From: Aspidapion aeneum | Lineage: Eukaryota > Arthropoda > Insecta > Coleoptera > Brentidae | Length of the DNA stretch: 64,000 nt | Assembly (NCBI GenBank): GCA_963576565.1 | Contig: OY755042.1 | Coordinates: 112,273,314 to 112,337,313, forward strand | Direction: 5' to 3' | Part shown: positions 21,476-33,400 of the stretch, one piece after another | How positions within the stretch are numbered: position 1 is the first letter of the stretch | Layout of the letters: each line of letters begins with the position of its first letter | The notes under the pieces: model-generated | The model's database searches: none | What the model saw: the letters and a program-made list of their open reading frames with translations, nothing else | Told to the model about the DNA's origin: nothing | Made by a program: the position numbers and the translations under genes

Positions 21476-24400
21476 TGGGTTTCACAACGTTCTACGTCTT
21501 CCGATACCCAATCTCCACTCGTTTCTGTTTGCCAATAATTCATCATCTAGGCCTCTTATTCTTATTTCACTGTCTATTCCTTCTCTCCAGCTTCTCCTTG
21601 GCCGTCCTCGTTTTCTTCGACCAGTTGGTTTCCATTCCATTTATTTAGGTAGTCTTTCATCATTCATTCTTTGTACATGTCCGTACCACACTAGTTGTTT
21701 TGTTCTTATATCATCCAGTAAAGTACGTTCACCCACTGTCATAATTTCTCTTATTCTTTGATTTGTAACTCTTTCTCTTTTTGGTTTCCCTGCTGCCCTT
21801 CTCCAATAGTCCATCATCGTAGCGGAAAGCATTTTTTTTGTTCTATCCTTGATTGACCATACTTCTGAGCCGTATGTAATAATACTTTTTACAATGGTGT
21901 TATATATAAGCTTTTTGTTATGTTTTGATATACTTTGGTCCCAAATTATTCCATTTAATAAAGTTATTGATTTTCTTCCTTGTACGTTTCGATCTTTTAT
22001 AGCTTTGTCTAGTGTTCCGTTAGCTGTAATTTTTAGACCTAAGTATTTATACTCATCACAGGACTGAATTCGCTGCCCGGTATTTACGATTAGATCCTGT
22101 TTCATTCCACCGATACACATATACTCTGTCTTATTGAGATTAACCTCTAGTCCCCACTTATTGTACTCTTCTATTAGTTTTCGTGTCATATATTCGAGGT
22201 CGTCATAACCCTGAGCCACTACTATCTGATCATCGGCGAAACATAAAGTATACAAGGTGGTTTCGTCCAACGGAATTCCCATGTTTTGGCATTTTCTCTT
22301 CCATACTTTAAGGACTTGTTCCAAGTATAGCTTGAAGAGCGTAGGCGAGATACAGCAACCTTATTTAAGAACTTTATTTACTTGAAAGCCTTTGTTTAGT
22401 TTTGCTTTTATTTTAACTTTTGCCTTACTATTGCGGTATAACTCTTTGATGGCCTTAATTAGTTGTACGCTTATGTTTGTGTTTTCCAACGCTTTCCAAA
22501 GTAGATTTAGTGGTATGCTATCATATGCCTTCCGCAAATCGACGTAAAGCAGATACAGCTCTTGTCCGTATGCCATTTTCCAAACTCAGAACTAAAACCC
22601 GAAATAAGGAAAGCCGAAATAAAGAGAGCATTAAAGAAAATGAAAAATAACAAATCACCTGGAAAAGACGAAGTACGGACAAAAATGCTAAAGGACGGTG
22701 GTAAAACTGTAGCTAATACCCTTCATATTTTTCTGAATAAAATACTAAAAAAAAACCCGAGACAACTGGAAAGAATCAGTAACCATTATTCTACACAAGA
22801 AAGGCGATAGAGCTGACCTAAAAAACTATCGACCTATAACACTCCTCGTTATTTATAAGCTTTTCAGGAAAACATTAACGAATAGACTAACAACAAAATT
22901 TGACGGATATCAATCAAAAGAACAAGCGGGTTTCAGAAAAGGTTTCAGTACTGTTGACCACCACCAACATCCTAAAAAAACGAGCCAACGAATACAACAT
23001 TTCACTATATATTGCGTTTGTGGACTTTGAAAAAGCTTTTGATAGCATTGAGCACTGAGCAGTAATAGCATCGTTAATTAAGAGCCAAAGGGTTCACAGA
23101 TACACAGATTTTTTAACCAATATGTATAGCGTAGCAATAACATCAATTAAAATTCACGAAGCTTACTAAGCTAATCCGCATAAGAGGAGATTTCGGACAG
23201 AGTGATACAATATTTCTTAAACTATTTAACCTGGCCCTAGAAAATGTTTTTAAAAACTTAGATTGGGAAGAAATAGGCATCAAAGTAAGCGGGCAATACT
23301 TGAACCACCTAACATATGGTGACGATATCGCCATAATAACAGATGATAAAGAAGAACTGATAAAAATGCTGGAAAAACTGGATACAGTGGTGCTAAATTT
23401 GCAAATATATATATATATTATAAGTTTTTATTGGTAAAAGAAGTATTAAACTGGATATCGACAAAACTTTAATTGAAAATTTTTTCACCTTGTACGGTAG
23501 GGTGGATCGAAAAATGTCAAAGTTAAAATTTCGATTCGCTATACCGCGCAAAAGTTGCCTTATGTGTATACAAGCATAACAAAAAAAAATTATCAAATTC
23601 GGACAACATCTACCGATCGCGCAAAAAGTCGAAAGTTTTCAAAAAACACGAATTTCACAGTTTTTCCGCATATTTTTTTTTGTTCTTTTTAGTTTGTATT
23701 TTCTAACGCTATAGTGCTTAAACGTTAGTAGTGCTATAGACTAACCTGCAAAAAAAAATACCATCGCTTTTAAAGCATATCTTCCGATCGCTTAAAATAT
23801 CTGAATATTTGCAAAAATCGCGAATGTATTATTTTTTCCGTAAGTTTACATATATACAATTTTGCAGGTTATTCCATAGCGATACAAACGTTTAAGCACT
23901 ATAGCGTTAGAAAATACAAACCTAAAAGTACAAAAAAAAATTGCGAAAAAACTGTGAAATTCGTATTTTTTGAAAACTTTCGACGTTTTTCGCGATCGGA
24001 AGATGTTGTCCGAATTTGATAATTTTTTTTTGTTATGCTAGTATACAGATAAGGCAACTTTTGCGCAGTATAGCTAATCAAAATTTTAACTTTGACATTT
24101 TTCGATCCACTCTATTGTACGGAGAGCTTAAAGCTGAAAGCTGAAAAAGTGTCAATATCGGATTGTCAAGCAGTCGGATGTCGCAATTTCTTTAAAGATA
24201 CTTTTTAAGAATTAAAATTCTTTATTCGTAGGAATACGCCACTTTCTGCAGTACCTATTAGTTAAATGGTCTCTAAATCAAGTTTAGAATACTATACATG
24301 CAAGTCTGTTTCCAAGTATTGTTCAGTACATAATAAATTTTAGATTTGTTTCTTAATTTACTTTTACCTTCATTATAATCGTTTTTAATACAACATGCTG

Positions 24401-27400
24401 GATTTAAAAAAGCACACCTTATTAGTGTATCTTTGGGAGTACTAGTAGTGTAGGTATTGGTTTCTGTCAGTTCAGTATCTGTCATTATTGTCAGGACACA
24501 GTTGGTGGATATATCCTTGAGGTATACCGTCCGAGTTGTAGAGAATAACAGAAATATGAAACGTCTAAGACAGACTCTAGCTAGATGAAATAGTTAAAAA
24601 TAAAGGATAGAACGGAATAGAAACTAACGTCAAAGAGGATATTATAAATATCACACAGCTATTCTATACAGAATTATACCAAAAAAAAAACATAAACAGA
24701 ACTACAACCTGAAATAAGCAAAGCGGAAATAAAAAGAGCATTAAAGAAAATAAAAAATAACAAATCACTTGAAAAAGACGGAGTAACGGCAGAAATGCTA
24801 AAGTACGGTGGTAAAGTTGTAGTAAATACCCTCCGTATTCTCCGAATAAAATACTAAAAGAAAAAACTATCCCAAACAACTGAAAAGAATCCGTAGCCAT
24901 TATTATTACAGGAAAGGCGATAGAGCAGACCTAAAGAACTATCCACCTATAACACACTTTTCACAAAAAAATTAACAAATAGGATAACAACAAAATTTTA
25001 CGGATATCAATCAAAAGAACAAGCAGGCGTCAAAAAATGTTTTAGTGTATCAAAAAATATATCCTTCCTGTACTCACAAATGAATCCCAGACCTGAACAC
25101 TTACAAAATCAAACATGGATAAAGTAACAAAGGCTCAAAGGTCCATGGAAAGCCAAATGTTAATGTAAAGCTAGCAGATGAGAAAGGAATGAATGGACAA
25201 GACATAAAACAAAGGTAATGGATTTCAGAGGAGAGGAAGCAAAATTAAAATGGAAATTTGCCGGTCACAATATCAGACAGAGAGACGATCGATGGAACAA
25301 ATTTATTGTAAACTGGAGATCTTGGGAATATAAAAGAAGTAGGGGAAGACCCCGAATGAGATGGGCGAACGATTTAAAGAAACATGCGGGGACCTATGTC
25401 CAAAGATGGATGGAAGAAGGCTGTATAGATAGATATATAGGTAGACACCGTAAATGTTTTAAGAGCAATTTTTAGACTCGAAATCATGATTTAATGGGCG
25501 CTCTGTGATAAAGAGATCTGGCAAGATTTCTTAATTTGGATCTGGAAAAGCTTGTATCAACTGTTATCTTCCTATGATAAAAACAAAAATACTGACAGCT
25601 CGCTACTCAATTTTTTAAAAGCTTTCCCATAAATTAACTGCACTTTCCTCCCAATTTTATTAAAAGCGCACTCAGAATCTATTTAATCCGCCACAATTTA
25701 TCAAAATTGAACTCTGCTATAAAATATTAACACGTCAAATAAAATTGCAAATTGATGGGCATTTATTTAACAGATTAAGCCGGAGTCAATCCATGTTAAT
25801 TTGAATTTATCTGCAGGCAAATTTGATCGGATTCACTAATGGTGTCACCTGACATGAATAATAATATCAATATGGAAATTAACCCCAGTAAATCTCCTGA
25901 TCTATTATTACTGTCAATAGCATGGTGTTATAAAATATCATTAGCATAATGCTATTCCGACATTCAAACCTTTAAGCTACCAAATTACTCTGCGAACCTC
26001 ATAAAGTTAAGAGTTTATTAAGATCTAATCTCTAAAGGTACAGAAGCATTTTATTGGAGGTATTTTCCTTTTAAAGTACCTTGTCCCTCAGTCTATAGTG
26101 CTTTTCGTCTGGAGGTAGTTAGTGTCTTGATTTTTGGCCTCTAAACCATAGATACTTAAGCGGATACAATATACAGAATTTGACATTCCCTTGGATTAGT
26201 TTTTTTTAAACGTTGTTCTTGATTCTTTTGTTTTAATACAAAAGAATTAATCAAAGTTTATTTTTATTATACCACGAAAGAATAACTGCCTTTTTAACTT
26301 CTTTGTAGGTATATAATATTTTATAAGTTTTTGATCCCGTCTGACCATAAATTTTGTTACATAAAAATCGCTAATCTTTGTTCTATTTATGGCTTTTAAA
26401 TTTATGATCTTCTTTCAATGAACCCGCTGAACTAGAATTAAAATATTTCGAATATATAATCTGCTGTTAATCAAATCTTCTAAAGAAAAGGGTTCTTAAA
26501 AAAATCTTTGTTCCAATATTCAATGTCAAAGAGGCAAAAAGAAATGATTTGAATGATAAAAGGTCATCAATAAAGTTAATGATGAAGAATCCTGAGAAAC
26601 ACAAAACATAATATAATTTGAAATTTAATTCATTAGGAAAAGCAAAAAGTGAACCTGCTGAACCAGTATTAAAATATTTTGAAACTCGAATCTATTTTCA
26701 TTTAAATCTTCTAAAGAAAATAGTGCTTAAAAAAATCTTTTACGTCCAATACACAGCGAAGATGGTACAACATTTAGTCAAAATGATGTCAACGGCTAAC
26801 AGATGTGATTTAAATTATTAAAAGTCAGCAATTAAGCCATTTTGTGATAAAGAGGCAGAGAAAGGCCAAGAGGAAATTAGGTAGTTGACCTTGTACTAAT
26901 AGAAAAAATTATAAAATAATTGGATAGAAAGATTAAAATCGGTTTTTATTTAAATATTTTAAAGAAAAGGGTATTTAAAAATATAATTGGCACAATACAG
27001 AGAGAAAATAGTCAAGTTGATGTCAGTAAGGCAAACAGTAGTGAGTTGAATAATTAAAGGTGAGCAATATAGCCATGTTGTGATAAAAAGCTAGATAAAA
27101 ACCAAGAAGAAATGGGGCGAATGACTATAAGCCTTCGTAACGGGAAGCAAAAATTGTTTGTGTCTGCTCAGAAATGTATAATCTGTTGAATTCTGTCTGC
27201 AACAACTCTGAAAAATCTGCGAATATCTAGTTACCCTAGTCTGACCACTTCGTGCAACGTTTAGCATGTTATCATCGGCAGGTAAAGTAGATAACTGTAA
27301 ATGCAGTTACACAATATCACGATCATCGTAATTCTTGCTAGCGACTGGGATGGGACAAAATGTCGTCTCTACTTTAAGAAAATGGCATGTGAACACCGGT

Positions 27401-30400
27401 ATTCCGATTGTTTTCAGAAAATTTATGGTTACTAGATTTGGCAGACGCGTCGTTAGAAAAACATAAGCCAGCATTAACTGTACCAGTAGTCTCAGACGTT
27501 TGACATGTTCTGCATTTTAAGAGGAGTGGTCGCAATCTGTATCAAATTAGGACAGTATTTAAATCAGGTTTTAATTTATTACTCAAGAAAATGCAATTAA
27601 AGCGTAAACTAATTTTTGATATTGAAGATCTGCATGACGCTGTGTGTCCAATAAAAGACCTGCAAATATTTATGCAAGTGGAAACTCGTTAATAGGAGAA
27701 AGAATGGTTTGAGATAGAGCAGAATCATGCTCATCAGGTTAGGTTAAGTTAGGTAAGGTGACAAAAAGCTTAAGTGCAAGCCTCAGCGGTTACAAATCTA
27801 GTGAATATTGAGCTCTATTTACCTCAGTTCTTCTAGATCTTGAAAGTAACGAAGATCTGGGCCAGAGCATTCACACAGCAAATGTCTTATGCTCTCAGGT
27901 TCATCCTGGTTCCTGTAGATACGACAGTAGTCTTACCAGTGACCTGTAGGTAATGTAGAATCAAGTTAAAATGTTATTAAAACAAGAGATTTAAAGAAAA
28001 AGAAAGAAAAAGAGACAACATAAAAATTGAATGTTTTGTTTTTTTTTAAAGCTTCGTAGAATAAATTAATTATTAGCTGTTACTGCAGAATCTATCTGAT
28101 AAGTTAACGCCTGCCTGACGTATTTGCCCATCGAAAATGATTCAGCTAAATCTCGAGTTAAAATATCTCCAATCTAATCTAAATCGAATGTACAGTTATC
28201 GACATCTCGAGCTGCTACTTCTTTTGCTTATTTAATAAATTCTTCGGCTTTGCTTTTTTAGTTGTCATCGTGGTTTTCAATTTACATAACGTTTACCGAT
28301 TCATTACTTGCCTACTAAATTTTTGTATTCGCTAGATTTGTTTTGTCATTTCTGTGGTCAATATTTGGTTTTCCAGGCATTCTTGTGCTGTACGTATGTA
28401 AAACTTTCTTTGGAATTTTTGTTAAAACTTTTTATCAATTTCACGAAATAACTATTGTTCAGGAGCATATTTTTTTTAGAAATGTTGCTTTCTTCAAGGT
28501 TCAAATTATACTTCAAATTCATGTTTTTCGTCAAAATTAATTTTATGACTGATTGTCTGAAATACAGACACAGAGATAGACATAGAGCTTATGGCTATAT
28601 ATTTTGTAATTCAGACCTTTATGATATAACACCTGTGCTGTGGTCAATATTTGGTTTTCCAGGCATTCTTGTGCTGTTCGTATGTCAAACTTTCTTTGGA
28701 ATTTTTGTAATTGCCAACTTTATTAAATAGCTCTTATTTAGGCTCATTTTGTTTAGAAATGTGGCATTCCTCAAGGTTCAAGATAATTTCATAGTTAGTT
28801 TCTATCGTGGACAGACGACATTTGTAAAGAGCTAGAAGCTTTTGAAATGTAAGCGTATCGACGAATGCTGAAAATTTGCTGGATGGACCGAGGACGCAAT
28901 GTTGATGTGCTTAAATGAATGAAAAAAAATCCCGAAGACAATTATACTTAAAAACAAAAATTAGAGTTCTTCGGACACATTCTTAGAAACGAAAAATACA
29001 GATTTCTCAAAATAATAATAGAAGGCAAAACAGTACCTGGTCGTCGAAGAATATTATGGCTAAACGATTTGCGAAATGGTATGTCGAGACTACGACCAGT
29101 CTCTTCAGAAACGCAGTCGACACAGTACAGATAGCGCTAATGATTGTCAACTTAAAGAAGAAAAAATTTGTAATAACCAATTTTATAAAATAGCTCTTAT
29201 ACATGATAATCTATTTCGGAAATGTGGCGTTGCTTAAGGTTGAAAAAAAAAGTTTTAAATCGAGAATATATGCAGGTGCCGACAGCCAAAGAGCCAGGAT
29301 TAATAATCCAGGAGTCTGCTCTAGTTGGAACCAGGATGGCGCCTAAAGTCAACACACGATGACTAGACCACGACTGTTGCGCTAAAAAGGAAAGAAGTCT
29401 ATCGTCTGTTATCAAGTTCAGCTGGGACGATAGCGATTTTGGATACATGCAAGTCTAATATGTAGCAGGACCATCTTTCGGAAATGGTGTAAAAGCGTTG
29501 GTTCACTGTGTATACTTGCTACGCAGCATAAAGATCCCTGCCCTCGACAATAAGGTGTCAGGCAAATAGCGATAGCGATGTTAGATACATGCAAGTCTAA
29601 TATGTAGCAGGACCACCTTTCGAAGGGCTGTAAAAGCGGGGGTTCACTGTGTATACTTGCTACGCAGTTTAAAGATCCCTGCCCTCGACAAAGAGGTGTA
29701 AGGCAAATTTAAGTCCTTTTACAGAAAGAAAACTTGCATCCTAAGGGGCACGTGCATCAGTTTGCTATATGGTGTACCGCAGCCAACGATAAAGACCGGC
29801 CATGGCGCGTTATAAGCAAGTCGGCGGTCACGTGATCTTAGGAGTTCCAGGATTCGTATTGTATTGCTTAATATATTATCTGTTTTTACACAATTTAATT
29901 AAATTGACCAAATCTTGTTGTTCTCATTAAGCAAAAATTGAAAAAAAAATTGCTGATGATGTGTTTATTATGGATAAAAGAACTGAATCTATAAAATAAA
30001 AAATTATATAAAATTTGCACTCTAATATCTTCAGGTACATATATTAGGTACATAATATCGTTAGTTACTTCAAATCTATACAAGTCTAATACTATCTTAC
30101 TTTTTAAATATTGCACACAACCGGAGAGATTATAGTCTTTGCAATAAGGCTAGTCCTTTTGTTTAATCACCCCGTAATTCTGGTAACAAAACACACGTGT
30201 ATTCTTAATTCAGTTTTAAACCACAGGTTCCTAAGGTAACTGATAATGTATGCTGCGAAACTAAATATCAGCTACCTTAATCTTAATATAATCGGTTACC
30301 ACCCTTTATAATAAGGGTGGTGGATCGGTGTTTAAACTGCCATTGTTTTGAAATTTCTGACTTTGAAAGATTATCGCTAATTTTTTATTTAAATTCTGAT

Positions 30401-33400
30401 TCTGATTTGGAATAGTTTTTTGAGAAAAGGTTCTGTCCCAAAATGATTTTATGTAGTGAAAAATTTATGAACAATTGGGGTGCCCTTCCGCCAAAGTTTC
30501 TACATTGGAAGATTTTCAGTGCGACTGACCGTAGAGCTACAAACCATGAACAAACGATAAATTAATGATTATTTAATTTTTTCAAAAATGTTATTTTTTA
30601 CAATGTATTTCGAGCTTTAGTTAAGCTAAGCTTTGCACTTTGTTTTGGTAAAAATTCATTCAAATAAGATTAGGCCCTATTTATATTATAGTTTTTGTAA
30701 ACAGAAGTTTTTAATATTATTACCTAAGGATAAAGACTTAATAAAAGTTAAATTAATATTATTTGTAGTTTCCACAAATAAACTCTTGACTTATATTAAT
30801 GTAGTACATACTCATTTCTCAGTATATAAGCATTTATATTTTTTGTAGGGTAAATTAAAACAGTATTTTATTATAATTTTTAATAAATAAACATTTTTTA
30901 TGGTCGACACATAGATCTTTTAAAAATTATAATAAAGTTCTCAACTGATTTAAGTGGAAATGCTTTGGGAATTTCAACAAAAACAGTATTGTACAGACTC
31001 TTTCTGAGTGAATTAAAAAATATATTTCAGACATAATATTTAAACTAAAAATAGCTATATTGAGGCTATTACTAATTACTAAGTTTAAAATGTTGCAGTA
31101 GAACAGTAGAACAGCTCATAGGATTAAAAACCAACCAAAAAACTGAAAATCTAAAATCTAACTAAAAAACAAACTATGCAAAAATAATTTATTCTCATCT
31201 TCCAAAAAACCTCATCTCATAAACTGCCATCGTCAGTTATGACGAGAGGAGCGACATCAATAGCTGTTTCATTTTCTCAGTCTTCCAAAATTAGTTTTTC
31301 GCAATGCATCATGTAATTTTAACAATGCTTTTATCTTTTTAAACAATAGTTTAACAAACTTTTTTAATTAGTTTTCTAAAGAAGTTGTTTTGAATGGCAT
31401 CACAAAGTCTTCAAACTTTTTGTCATTACCTATACTGTGTTTCTTAAAATTTTCCTCTGTAGTTATTACGGATGGGACTAAAGATCGAAAAAAGCGTGGA
31501 ATTTTCGTATGAACATTTTATCTTTGTCGCATTTTTTTTTACTATTTTGACTACTTGCCAAAAATTTTTTGTTTTGAAAGTTGACTTTTATTGTCAATTT
31601 AAACTTTGATAGACAGACAGGCTTGCAACTGCCAACTGCAATCTGGGGCCAACAACGATTTTCGATGCTATTTTCTGTCTTCTTTATAGAAGAAAAATAA
31701 AAAAGGATAGCAAAGGGACTTGGGGTATTGCAAGGACTATACTATCTGTTAACGATATTTTACAAATCAGTTTTTTAATATTGCGAAGGTGCAGAAAACA
31801 TTACCTTAGTTTTGTAAATTGACATGTATGCACTGGATGATTGGATAAACAAAGATGAAGCCAACATTAAAGTGTATCCACAATATCTTCGATTCTCAGG
31901 TGACCTTTTCAAGAGACCTAATTGTTCAATAAGAAATGACAATTGAACACATTTTTTACTCTCACTATCGAAAATGTCACTAAGGATGTCTATTACTTGA
32001 TCAATCTTATCTTTTACCACTTTTTCCCGTTTGCAACTTTCATTTCAATAAACTGCATGGGCTCTTCAAGTGTATCGGTGCTGTCCAAAAATAAAACTCC
32101 AACTTTTTTTGGCAGTTTGTTTTTTGGTATGGACACATTGTTAACATTTACAAAAAATGACAGATTTCCCTCAACAACTAGAGATGCTAACTGTGATGGA
32201 TTGTTGTTCAAAAATGTCATCAAGCACAGGCAGACTGTGTCACGTTCTTGGGTAAAAATCCAATTTTTGTTTATTTTAGTATTAGAACAATAAAATTTTG
32301 AAATGTCCTCAATATTTTGATAAAACTTTTGATTTCTTATGAGCTGAAAGTGTTTCAAGACTTTCTTGTATTGCAGTTTCCAGTTGTTGCCTCTCGATAT
32401 CAGCTAATCGAACAGTAGATACAGGTTGTCTACTTAGGTATTTCGGAACATTTTCAACACTCTCTATTTACAACACACTTATCAAACCAAATAACCTGCT
32501 CGTTAGGAATATGTTTGATGCAAACTTGTGGACGTTTTAAGATACTTAATTTTTACAAATTTTATGCATTTGTTTATCCACTGGCAAATTAAAAGTTATA
32601 TTCAGTTTCAGTTTTATAGTTGGACCGTTATTTTAATAATTTTGATAAAATTCACATAAAATTCATGCCCGAATTAAAAAAAATCGACGTAAACAAACAT
32701 ACCAAAACTGAAAACACACATGTTTTATAATGACAGCTGGCCGGGAGGCGTTCTTTGGTGACCCTCCTAAGGTCACGTGATATTTCCGCGCACGGGCCGG
32801 TCTTTCTCGTGGGCTGCGGTGGTGTACGTACAAATCGGGGTGGGGATTGTGCCTAGTCGCTAGACCAAAAATGATCTCCCCACTACTACCTACTACCCTG
32901 GTACTAGTTTTTGCTAAAATACAAACTACAACTCCAAAGCAATAATTTCCATCAAAGCTATGAATGAATCCATCGATCATTCCATTAAAAGTTTTACTTT
33001 ATGGCCGATTCTTGAAATGGGCAGCGACAATTTTATTGTCATTAGCATGCTCGACATACGCTGACTGACGCTGAAAACTAATCAGCAATTCACTTGACGC
33101 TTCCTTCGATACATTACATCTGTTCTGCATTTATTATTGTATGCCGACGATATTACGACTTGTCCTCGACCATGTAATTTACTAGTTCAAAGTGTGGTCA
33201 GGATATGAGAGAAATTTAGCAAACACCTCCATAAAACGGCACCTTAATTTGATGAAAGTTTTACCTCTCTACGTCACTCTCATAAAATACTTTAAATTCG
33301 CTAAATGACGTTTTTTAGAATCTTAACTCAGGGTGTGGTTTTTTTGCATACTGCAACTTGGTGCTTTTGTTGATAAACTGTAGAGTTTTTAAAATATGAA

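Larger units (their letters stand above)
29778..32818 (-). mobile_element. P/THAP9-like DNA transposon, copy 1, 8-bp target duplication
   Basis: TGGTGTAC stands at 29770-29777 and 32820-32827 (one extra G before the right copy). The termini are inverted: CGCAGCC...AAAGACCGGCC at the left and GGCCGGTCTTTCTCGTGGGC followed by TGCG at the right, with a CACGTGA motif further in on both sides. The minus strand encodes THAP9-like transposase remnants at 31775-32420. A TA-flanked element is nested at 30133-31739. Confidence 0.85.

Noticed and set aside
30633..30848. 71-codon ORF inside the TA-flanked element as a transposase
   Set aside because: Too short, AT-driven composition, no catalytic or DNA-binding motif.
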